Of a DNA stretch of 64,000 bases, positions 42,601 to 54,349 are shown piece by piece; positions within the stretch are counted from its first letter, which is position 1, and each line of letters begins with the position of its first letter. The notes beneath the pieces were generated by a model. It was not told the DNA's origin and did no database searches. It was given only the letters and a program-made list of their open reading frames with translations. The stretch is from Mortierella alpina (Eukaryota; Mortierellomycota; Mortierellomycetes; Mortierellales; Mortierellaceae). A program made the position numbers and the translations under genes. The stretch lies in the NCBI GenBank assembly GCA_029449245.1, contig JANATF010000002.1:248001-312000 (forward strand). Direction: 5' to 3'.

Positions 42601-45600
42601 CCTGCCTTGAGAATCGCCATCGACCCGATCACCATGGCCAAGGATCGCTCCACACAGATGGCGACGCGGGAATCAGGCCTGACACCCAGCTCAATAAGGT
42701 AGTGTGCCAAGCGATTCGCTCGTTCATTCAACTCTGCGTACGAGAGGATATCCTGCTCGTAGACCAGCGCAACTTCTTGAGGTGTTCGCTCGACTTGTCT
42801 CTCGAAAAGGTGGTGCATGCACTCGTGGGTAGGATAGGTCTGCTCGGTATCGTTCCACGTCTGGAGTACAAGCGTTCTCTCTGCTGGAGAAATTATGTCA
42901 ACCGAGTGAATGGGCTGCTCCACGTCATCTGTCAATGACTGAAGCATCGCACCCAAGTATCCGATGTAGCGCTCCACGGTAGTTTGGTCAAAGAGAGCCG
43001 TAGAGTAACTCAAGCTACCGATGATCTGACCATTTTCCTCGTAAAGGTCGAGCTCGAGATCAAACTGAACGACATCATAGGCCAGCTTGTAACGACTGGC
43101 TTGAAGACCTTGCAGTTCCCATTCGCTGGCTTCGTTGTTTTGCCACGAGAACATGACCTGGAACAATGGGGTGTGATCCATCTTGCGCGGAGGCTGTACA
43201 ATTTCTACGACTTGCTCAAACGGCAGATCCTGATGCTCATAGGCAGCCAAAGTACGCTGGCGGACGCGGTCCAAAAGGCTGCGCACAGTAGGCTCTGCGG
43301 AGAGGTCGACACGAAGGGCCAATGTGTTGACGAATAATCCCATCATGGTCTCCATTTCTTGGCGACCGCGGTTGGCACTTGGAGTACCAATGACAATGTC
43401 GTCCTGGCCAGAGAGTCGAGAGAGGACTGCACTCCAGGCTGTGAGGACGGTCATGAACATGGTGACACCGTGCTCTTGACTGAGACGGTTCAAGGAAGCA
43501 GAGAGTTCGGTGCTGAAGGCGACCGGGATGCGAGATCCCACAAGTGACTGACGAGCTGGACGAGGACGGTCGGTTGGCAGCTCAGTCAACACAGGAGCTC
43601 CGGTCAGGGTGGTACGCCAGTACTCTGCTTGTTCCTTGAGTCGGTCCCCAGAGAACCATTGCCGCTGCCAGGTGGTGTAATCTGGGTATTGAACCGAGAG
43701 TGGCGAGAGAGTATTGGAATGTCCCTTGCAATAGGCGGTGTAGAGCTCGCTCAACTCGCGTGTCATGATTGACATAGACCATCCGTCCGAGATGATATGA
43801 TGCTGATTCAGAGAGAGAATGTGCTCATCATCGGCGGTTTGGATGAGGGTGGAGCGGATCAGTGGACCCTGCGCCAAGTCGAACGATGTGTTCAGGTCCT
43901 TGGCAACAAGAGTCGCCAGCTGGCTGTCAATGTCCTCCTCGCCTCTCAGATCAATATGCTCCACAGGCAAACCTGTGCGATTCGAAAACCAAGATGTAAG
44001 GAAGTGAGTGAGTGAGTGCGCTGGATCCTATTTTCTGTTGTATGATCCTTGGAAACCATCAATGCAAAAACGACATTTCATACCTTCTGGGGCAAGAATC
44101 TTCATGTAAGGCTGTCCATCCACAGCGACAAAGATAGTTCGCAGAGCCTCATGGCGTACAAACATATCATTCATGGCTCGCTGCCATGCCTCTCGGTTTA
44201 GTGCTCCGCGGAAGCGAATAGCCAAAGGAATGTGGTATGTATCACTCACACCATCCAGCTGTGCCAAGAACCACATACGCTGCTGTGCAAAGGACAACGG
44301 CATCATGTCTGAGCGAGGAACACTCACAATAGGAGGAAGGGAATCCGATTTCTCTCCTAGACGTGACTTGATTTCGACAGCAAAATCGGACAGGCGGGGC
44401 GAGGCGAACAACGCGGCCAGTGGAACCTGAGCTCCAAGGGCGGCAACACGGTTCATCATTCGTACAGCAAGAAGCGAGTGACCGCCAAGGGTGAAGAAGC
44501 TGTCATTCCTACTCACACGGTCCAAGCGCAAGAGTTCGGCCCAGATGGAAGCGAGAGCCGACTCAATCTCACCCTGTGGCTCTGAGTATGCCTCGCGAGC
44601 AACGGCCTCTTCGCCGGGGTCTGGAAGTGCACGGCGATCGACCTTGCCATTGGCATTCAATGGAAGGGCATCCATGCGCACGAATGCACTAGGAATCATG
44701 TAATCTGGCAAACGTCCCGCAAGATGAGTGCGAAGTGTCATGGCCAGTTGCGCTATGAAGGTGTTGTTGGAGAGGAAAAAGGTCAAGTTCGAAGTGTTAG
44801 ATATTATGAACATGCTAAGATAACATTTGGTCTGTTAGAGTATCATGCCTGTACTTACATGACTCTCCATCAGTATTGTCCTCGTCCTGGCCACTCGCTT
44901 TAGCTGCCACATAGGCAACAAGTCGCTTGTTGGCCTGCTCGCCCAGTGCGATCACAATACAGTCGCTCACCAACGGGTGCTCGCCCAAACGCGCTTGGAT
45001 CTCCCCAAGTTCGATTCGGAAACCACGGATCTTGACTTGTTGATCATTGCGTGCAATGTACGTCAGATCGCCATTAGGAAGGTATCGAACCAAGTCTCCA
45101 GTCTTGTACATGCGAACCGCCTCCTTGGTATCGATAACAAACGGATCCAGGATAAACCTCTCGGCCGTTAGCTCGGGTCGGTTCATGTAACCTCGTGCGA
45201 CACCTGGTCCGGATATGTGGAGCTCGCCCACAGTACCAATGGGTACAGGCTTGCAACGAGCATCGAGCACATAGGCCCGCTGATCCTGTAAGCGCTTGCC
45301 GATGGGCACATAAGGGAGGTCGCAATCCTCAAGAGCCAGCGTGCGGGTAGTGTTGATCACGGTGGACTCGGTCACACCATACACGTTCACGATCTGGGGC
45401 TGATTTTCCATAGATGTCTTGAACCACGACTTGAGGATTCCTGGTGCCATGGTATCACCACCAACAAAAACATAACGCACACTGACGCACAAGTCCTCCT
45501 TGGCCCCGCTCTCGATGAGCGACCCAAAGTTGCTAGGCGTCATGCAGAGCATTGTGAGGGAATGCTCAAGAATCAGTTCGCGCAGGTCCTGCAACGATCG

Positions 45601-48600
45601 CACTGCGTTCTGTGACACCACGACAAGCTTGCCTCCAAAGAATAGCGCACCCCAAATCTCCCAGACGGAGAAGTCGAATGCATACGAATGGAAGAGACAC
45701 CAGGTGTCGTTCTGGTTCATGTTGAATTCAGCACCGGGCGATGTGAACAAACGCATCACATGTCGGTGCTCAATCATCACACCCTTGGGTTTTCCTGTAG
45801 ATCCAGACGTGTAGATGACATACGTGAGATTTTTGGGTGTCAGCGTAGCGATACAAGGGTTGGAGGAGGGTTCTTGATCGTACGCTGCGTTTGGATCAAC
45901 GATATGGAGTGCGGTCTGGTCCATTCCTGCGAGAGCGACAAGGCCACAGGTATCGGCAACCAGAACCGAGGGTGAGGCATCTGCAAGAATGCTTGAGAGT
46001 CGCTCACTGGCATGAGCAGGGTCCAAGGGGAGGTAAGCACCACCCGCCTTGAGAATGGCCAAGAGACCAACCATCAAGCCGATCGAGCGCTCGACACAGA
46101 TGCCCACAAGTGTTTCTGGCTGGACTCCAAGGCTGACAAGATGGTGTGCCAGTCGGTTAGCGCGTGCGTTCAACTCGCCATAGGTGAGTGTCTGGTTGTT
46201 GTGGACAAGGGCAATTGCATGCGGCGCACGTTCGACTTGCTGCTCAAACACATGATGGGTGCACATGTTGCTCGGGAAAGACATCTGCTCCTGGACAACG
46301 TTCCATGTACTGAGCTGAAGAGTGCGCTCCTCTGGTGACAGGAGCTCCACGGCACTTGCAGGCTGGTCCAAGTCTGCTGTCATCTCGCGGAGCACGGCGG
46401 TCAAGCATCCAATGTGGCGTTCCATCGTTAACTGGTCAAAGAGGGCCGTGACATAGCGAAGTCCGCCAGCGATACCGCCATCTTCAGACTCGAAGAGAGC
46501 GAGCTCGAGATCAAATTTGGCGATAGCATAGTTGAGTTCGTGCGCCGATGTCTTGACACCGTGCAAGTCCCAGTCACTGGCATCATTGTTGTGCCATGCA
46601 AAGATGACCTGGAAGAGCGGGGTGTGGTCCATATTGCGAGGCGGTTGCACAATCTCGACCACTTGTTCGAATGGAAGATCTTGATGCTCGTGAGCCTCCA
46701 AAGTGCATTTACGGACGCGGCCCAGAAGACTGCGCACAGTTGGCTCTGCAGAGAGATCAACACGCAGGGCCAGAGTGTTGACAAAGAGCCCCATCATAGT
46801 CTCAATCTCGTGGCAACCACGGTTAGCACTTGGAGTCCCGATGACAATGTCATCCTGACCAGACAGTCGTGAAAGAACAACGCTCCAGGCCGTGAGGATG
46901 GTCATGAACAGTGTCACGCCGTGCTCTTGGCTCAGACGCTTGAGAGAGGATGTCAGCTCCGCATCCAGAGCAATCGGGATACGGGCTCCTGTAAACGACT
47001 GATGGGATGGACGAGGACGGTCAGTGGGCAACTCGATCATGACGGGAACACCCGACAGTGTCTTGCGCCAGTAATCCGATTGGCTCTTGAGCCGGTCCTC
47101 AGAAAACCATTGTCGTTGCCAAGCGGTGTAGTCTGGGTACTGGACTGTCAATGCAGGGAGTGAATGAGCAACACCCTTGCAGTGTGCTGAATAGAGCTCG
47201 CTCAACTCGCGTGTCATGATTGCCATGGACCATCCGTCCGAGACGATATGATGTTGAGTCAGAGAGAGGACGTGCTCATCTTCGGCAGTCTGAATAAGAG
47301 TTGCGCGAATCATAGGACCTTCCGCAAGGTCAAACGGCGTGTGCACATCCTTGGCAATCAGTGTTGCCAGCTGGCTGTCAATGTTCGCGTCGCGTCTCAG
47401 ATCAATGTGCCTTACAGGAAGACCTATACAACCCAAAGAGCAAACTTGTGTAAGGTGAAAAAGTGTTTTCATACGCCGACCTTAATTTTTAACCGGAGAC
47501 ACACAAATATATCATACCTTGTGGAGCAAGTAGCTTCATATGAGGCTGTCCATCAACAGCAACGAAGATCGTTCTCAGAGCCTCATGGCGTGCAAAGAGG
47601 TCATCCATGGCTTGCTGCCATGCATCCCGGTTGAGGGCACCACTCAGGCGAATGGTCAGAGGCACGTGGTATGTATCGCTCACACCATCCATCTGAGCCA
47701 GGAACCACATACGCTGCTGTGCAAAAGACAACGGCATCATGTCTGAGCGAGGAACACTCACAATAGCGGGGAGGGCGATCGAGTCCTCTCCAAGCCGCGA
47801 CTTGATTTCAGCCGCAAACTCTGAGAGGCAAGGCGAAGCAAACAGTGCGGCCAGGGGAACCTGAGCGCCGAGGCTGGCAACGCGGTTCATCATCTGGACG
47901 GCCATAAGCGAGTGGCCACCCAGAGCAAAGAAGCTGTCGTTCCTGCTCACCCGATCCAAGCGCAAGAGGTCGCCCCAGATGGAGGCAAGGGCCGTCTCAA
48001 TATCGCCCTGTGGTTCCACATACTCCTCGTGAGCGAACGAGTCCTCGCTTGGCTTTGGGAGTGCGCGGCGATCAATTTTGCCGTTCGAAGTCAGCGGGAA
48101 GGCATCCAACCTGACAAACGCACTTGGGACCATGTAGTCGGGCAGGCGAGTCAATAGATGGTTGCGCAGAGCCATGGCCAGTTGTACTATTTTTTTTTCG
48201 TGATCGAATGACACATGGTTAGACTTTCGAGAAGCTGTAGGGCAAAATTTCTATGAACCCAGTTGCCAATATTGTCAAGATTTTAGAACTTACAGTTGTC
48301 CATGTGCGCCTGCTCTTCTTCCTCGCTCTCGGACCTGGTGATCACATACGCGATGAGTCGCTTATTAACTGCCTCTCCCATGGCTAAAACCACAGCCCCC
48401 GACACGGATGGATGTTCACCCAAGCGGGCTTCAATCTCACCGAGCTCGATGCGGAATCCACGAATCTTGACTTGATCGTCGTTACGGCCAAGGTAAACAA
48501 TGTTGCCGTCTGGGAGGTAGCGGACCAAGTCACCCGTCTTGTACATACGAGCGTTAGCACTCGCAGCAAATGGATCTGAGAGGAATCTCTCGGCCGTCAG

Positions 48601-51600
48601 GTCAGGTCTGTTCAAATATCCTCTCGCGACACCGACTCCACCAATGAACAGCTCACCGACAGCTCCAAGAGGCACAGGATTGCCATATACATCCAAGACA
48701 TAAACACTCTTGTTATCCACAGGTCGACCAATTGGGACAATATCCCCAGTATAATCGGGTGTGTAAATCCATTGAAGGGCTCCGACCACCGTTTCTGTGG
48801 GTCCGTAGGCGTTAACGATCATACTGTTGGGAGCAATAGTCCTGACAGCACGTGGGAGCGCCGGAGGCATGGCCTCTCCCATCACAATGGCTACCTTCAA
48901 CGACTCGAGCACTGGCATCTCCTCGCATCCTTGGAGCATCGCTGGGGTCAAACTGATATAAGAGATCGAGTGGTAGTTGATAAACTCCCAGAGTCGGTTC
49001 CGGTCCAGTCGAACATCATCCTGCAGCAAGTAGAGGCTTGCACCACGCAGCAGAGCTGAAAAGATCTCGGAGACACTGTTATCAAAGCTCAAAGAAGTGA
49101 ACTGAAGCAACCGGCTTTGGGCATTGATCTGGAACAGCTTCATCTCACTGTAGATCAAGTTGACGGCGCCTTGATGTTGAACCAACACTCCCTTGGGCTT
49201 TCCTGTCGATCCAGAGGTGTAGATGACGTAAGCGAGATTCTCGGGAGTGAGTGAGACATCCTGAGGGTTCCTTGACGAACTTTGATGGCAGACCATGTTT
49301 GGATCCACAACTGTGAGGCCAGACAGAGCCTCGGAACCTAGCGTACTTCTACCACGATGGTCAGCCACCAAAACGATTGGTGCGGCATCATCCAAGATAT
49401 CGGTCAGACGTTCGCTGGCATAGGTCGGATCCAGAGGCACATAGGCACCACCGGCTTTCATGATGGCCAGAATGCCAATAATCATACCCAAGGATCGCTC
49501 GACACAGATCGCCACGAGGGAGTCGGGACGGACACCAAGTTGGATGAGGTGATGTGCCAGTTCGTTAGCGCGGGTATTGAGTTCTGCGTAGGTCAGGGTC
49601 TGATGGTCGTGCACAAGAGCGATAGAGTCGGGAGTGCACGCAGTCTGCTGTTCAAACAATCGGTGGATGCAAGAATCCTGCGGGTAGTTCTCCTGGGTCG
49701 CGTTCCATGTCTGCAGCAGGAGGGTTCGCTCTTCCAAAGGAAGGACCTCAAGACTAGCAATCGGCGTCTTAGGGGAGTGTTCCAGTGCTAGAGCCAGACT
49801 TTCCAGCGCCTGCTGCATGTATCTGGACACGCGGCTGGGATCAATTGGCTCCGAGGTCTGGGTAGTCAAAGTCAAGACATCACCATAGTCCTCAACAGTC
49901 ATGGAAAGCGGGTAGTTGGTGCGGTCTTGAATACCCAAATATTCGACTCCCGAGACAACAGAGGCGGTCTCAGATGGCATAGCGTTGTGCATGTAGTTGA
50001 GCAAGGTGTTGAAAAGCGGCACACCGGCCGAGACACCACTGCTGCGTTGAGCGAGAGCCAATGAGGCGTGCTCGTGCTCGAGGAGGGCTGCTAGACTTGC
50101 TTGAGTGTTGCGCACGCTCTCCTCAACGTTGTCCGACTCTAGGTCGACAAGGAGAGGCAGTGTGTTGATGAACAATCCCAAGGCTCGGGCGGAACTGGAG
50201 CTGCTGGACTGCATGCGTCCAAGCAACACTGTGCCAAACACAACGTCACTACGACGTCCACTGGTGCGAGATACCACTAAGGCCCACGCAAGATGGCAAA
50301 GACTGGCCAAGCTGACACCGAGTCTCCTTGCCTGGGATCGAAGCTGCTGGCTCAGCTCAAGAGGCAGCGTACGACGAGGCTCTGTGACCATGACGGCGTC
50401 TTCATCGACATCTGCCATTTCATACGACAATGTAGGGCTGTCGACCTTTGACAGCATCTGTTTAAAGAACTGCTCATGCTCCTCACGACCAAGACCAAAG
50501 CGGACCTGAGCAATCAGGTTGCGGTAGGGCTCTGGTGCGGGTAAAGTGTGACCCTCGCCGTCGAGAAAGGTCTGAATCTCAGCGCTCATTTTCTCAGATG
50601 TGGAACGGTCGCTAATGAGATGGTGCTGCAAGCGAGCCAGGATCCAGCGGCCGTCCTGCTCCTGAGCCTTGACAAAGCGGATCAGGGGTGCATGCGTGAG
50701 GTCCATGCGGTAGTGTCGATTATGGTACATCTGGTTCAGCTGCTGGCTAATGGGTCCATCCACTGGGTCGAGTTGAAGCTCCGTGATAGACAATGGTGCC
50801 TTGCGCCAGACGACCTGAACGCTTGTTTCGAGGTTCTCCCATGCAAAACTGGTCCTCAGAATATCGTGACAGTCAACGACTTGCTGGACGGCAGCCAGAT
50901 AGCGGTCCAGCATGTCCTTGTTGTCGAATGCCATAGTGACAGTGACCACATAGGGGTCACCTTTCTCAGCCAGCAGATGATGGAAAAGAATTCCATCTTG
51001 CAATGGAGAGAGCGCATAAATATCCTGGATATTGGCAGTACCACCAGGGATACGTTCGACAACACGATCGATCTCGGGCTGGGTAAGCTCAGCCAAGGGC
51101 AGCAGGTCGGGGGTAATTCTCTGAGTATCAACGGTGATGGGGTTGGGAGGGATGACCAGAGCATGGTGCTCGCCAATCGACTGTGCGAGGATGGCCAGTG
51201 TGGGCGCGTCAAAGAGGGCTCGCACCGCGAGCGAGTAGCCCAGGGTCTGGAGGCGCGAGATCATCTGCACGGCCATGAGCGAGTGGCCACCCAGTGCAAA
51301 AAAGCTATCCTGTCGTCCGATATGGTCCAGGTGGAGCAAGTCCGCCCAAATGGCTGCGAGTGCGGTTTCGATCTCGCCTTGCGGCTCCTCATACGTCTGT
51401 CGAGCCAAAGAGTCCTCACTGGGTTCAGGAAGCGCCCGTCGGTCGAGCTTTCCGTTGGCGTTCACGGGGAATGCATCCATGCGCACAAATGCACTTGGAA
51501 CCATGTACTCTGGCAGCTGTGCCGCAAGATGAGTGCGCAGTGTCAGGGCCAGGTGTGCTATTGAAATGGCACGTAAATCATCAGAGGTTAGCCATCATAA

Positions 51601-54349
51601 TATTATATATCCTAATTAGCACAGAACACAATACACATAACGACGGTCATCCGTCCATGCACTTACATGATTCGGCATCGGATCTAGAGACCACATAGGC
51701 AATGAGTCGCTTGTTGTCCTCTTCTCCCTTTGCAATCACAACTGAGGCGACCACCGACGGGTGGTCTCTCAAGCGGGATTCGATCTCGCCGAGTTCGATT
51801 CGGAAGCCACGGATCTTCACTTGATGATCGTTACGACCCAAGTAAAGCATGTTGCCATCTGGAAGGAAACGAGCCAGGTCTCCAGTCATATACATGCGAG
51901 CGTCAGCTTCTCCGACAAAAGGATCAAGAATGAATCGCTCTGCTGTCAGCTCCGGCTGGTTCAGGTAGCCTCTTGCCAGGCCGTCTCCTCCGACAAACAT
52001 CTCTCCAACGGACCCGATTGGCACGGGATTACGATGAGCATCCAAAAGATAGACACGCTTGTTAGGGATGGGGCGTCCAATGGGGACTACACCTCCGCTA
52101 AAGTTTTCGGGGCATGGCCACACAACTCCAGAGGTGATTTCGGACGATCCATAGTTGTTGAGGATGATACAGTTGGGTGCCATGGTCTTCAATGCCAGTG
52201 GGAGGTTGGGTGGGACAGCCTCACCCACCGTGATAATGGTCCGAAGGGACTGTAGCGGAGTCATGCCCTTGCAGCTTTGAAGCAACGAAGATGTGAAGCT
52301 AATGTGGGTGATCGAGTTGATCAATAAAAACTCCCACAGTCGGACTCTGTCTAGACGGATGTCATCCTGAAGCAGATAAAGGCTTGCACCGGCGGTCAAG
52401 GTCGAGAAGATTTCGGACACGCTGTGCGAGAAGCTGAAAGACGCGAACTGAAGATAACGACTGTCCGAGCGGATTCCAAACATAGCTGGTCGGTGGTAGG
52501 CCAAGTTCACGGCGCCCTGGTGCTCCACCATCACTCCCTTTGGCTTGCCTGTCGATCCAGAGGTGTAGATGACATAGGCAAGATGCTTGGAGGTCAGCCC
52601 AACAGGACGAGGAGCTTGCGTGTCATCCTCATTCAGTGCAGCGTTGGGATCCACGACGGTAGTGGCTGACAGAGCCGTGTCTCCTATGGCCTCTCGACCA
52701 ACCTTGTCAGCCAACAGAATAGTTGGTGCAGTGTCTTCAAGAATATCCTTTAGACGGCTGCTTGGGTAGAATGGGTCGAGTGGGACGTAGGCGGCGCCGG
52801 CCTTGAGAATGGCCAGGATGCCGATGATCATTCCAAATGAGCGCTCCACCGAGATGGCCACAAGCATGTCAGGCCGAGCACCAAGTCTGATGAGCGTTGA
52901 AGCCAAACGATCCGCCCGTTTGTTGAGTTCGGCGTAGGTTAAACTGCTGCTGTTGTGCACAACAGCGATGGCCTCGGGTGTGCGTGCGACCTGTTGCTGG
53001 AAGAGGTGGTGAAGACAGATCTCGTTGGGATAGGGAGCATGGGTGGCATTCCAGGCCTGAACTGTGAGTGCGCGCTCGAATGGCGGCAGAATATCGATCT
53101 TGGTGATGGGACGCGTTGCGTCCGAAGCCATCCGCTCAAGGGTCGAGGTAATGTAGCTCGCATACCGCTCGATGGTGGTAGTGTCAAAGAGGGAAGGGGT
53201 GTAGCAGATAACTCCTTCGATATGGTCGCCAGCGTCCTGCACATGCAGTTCGAGTTCGAAGCCAAGCGGGATGGCGCTTGCAAAGGATCTGAATGGGTCC
53301 GACCCATGGACTAGATTCGACCAGCTGAAGGCGACGCTCACAGATGTGGCGGAGTTGCCAGGCTGAGGCCGCGGAAGTGAAAGGCCGTGGGAATCGGAGA
53401 TTGAGGCGACGCCCTTAATCCGCTCGAGCAGCTGCAATGTATCTGGCTCGCCAGAAAAGTCCGCATGCATTGTTCTGTCGTACGCAGACTCGCTCGTGAG
53501 TCTGCTCTCACGATCGGAGTTGGCGTTCTGTAGGGCGACGGCAAAGTCCTCTTGACCCGTGAGCCTCGAGAGAACAATGATCCAGGCAGACAGCAGGACC
53601 AAGTGCAGGTCGGCGCTCTTTCTGTGTGCCAGGTCTCTGAGGAGCAGTGTAGGCCTGGTTCCGAGAAGGAGCGGCCACCTTCTCTCATCGAGCGCGCGGT
53701 GGGGCAGACGAGGCCGGTCTGTGGGAAGATCGAGCGGCAGTGGCTCTCCCTGGAGGAGGGTCTGGAGCCCGTCACCGCTCTTCAGCTGTGGTGCCCTAGA
53801 GCTGTAAGGTTCTATTTCTTCTGTAGAGTCCCGGATGGATTCGTCGCTGCTGCTGCTGCTGCCAGATCTGGAACGGAAGCTCTGAAGTGATGCAAGGAAG
53901 CCAAACATGCAGCGTTAGCAGGTGGAAGATCATTAGCAGGATGCGGCCTTTATCCCATATCCCATCAGTTGTCTGCTTCTTTGTCTATACTTACAGCTGT
54001 GCTTGCAGACGCCGATGGGAACGAGTCCTTGGCGAGTTCCTTTTGGGCGCCATGCCGATCGGCCAACAACGTCTGATCACTTCCAGTCTCGCTGGTCACC
54101 GAGCTAGTTTCCTGAAAGTTAAAACGCAGAGATGGGAAGACGGAGAGTCAAGACCTGGCATCTTTTGCAGAATTTGTTGCGACAGGGATGTGGAGCGTTT
54201 GGAAATGGAGGGGTCAAGCAGACACCACTTACTGAATAGTCCTGCTGAATGTTCAAGTTGCTTGCCTCGAGGTCCTTGCCGCTGTGTTCGAGGAGTAGTG
54301 TCTCCTTTTCAGTGTGTCTAAAAGGGTGGGTGGATCGTAATGAAGCCAT
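39690..54349 (-). CDS. Four-module non-ribosomal peptide synthetase with terminal thioester reductase, 4632 aa
   Basis: Eight exons: 54349-54233, 54111-53995, 53881-51667, 51557-48294, 48186-47518, 47423-44859, 44752-44084, 43972-39690; seven GT-AG introns of 94-121 nt, total 4633 codons with stop. Order: Ser-rich leader (1-78 and on); a condensation remnant lacking the HHxxxDG half; A1; T1 (GGHSLMAV, ~907); a condensation domain with the dual epimerisation/condensation mark HHLLAEKGD (~1011) and HHLISDRS (~1129); A2; T2 (~1992); C with HHIVSDGW (~2189); A3; T3 (~3073); C with HHIISDGW (~3263); A4; T4 (GGHSILAT, ~4136); reductase with TGATGFLGA (~4240) and SGYGQSK (~4414). Selectivity residues read by eye: A3 is D-F-W-N-F-G-V-V-I, near threonine codes; A2 and A4 unclear; A1 has Ser where the amine-binding Asp is expected. 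Reductive release as aldehyde or alcohol is expected. Architecture is bacterial in style. Confidence 0.9.

Noticed and set aside
44028-48214. Treating the synthetase blocks as several frame-broken pseudogenes
   Set aside because: All breaks coincide with GT-AG introns of 94-111 nt at homologous positions, and the joined frame is continuous over 4632 residues.
40131-51564. Many plus-strand frames of 80-340 codons opposite the synthetase
   Set aside because: Shadows of the high-GC synthetase coding strand, which has continuous domain structure in the minus frames.
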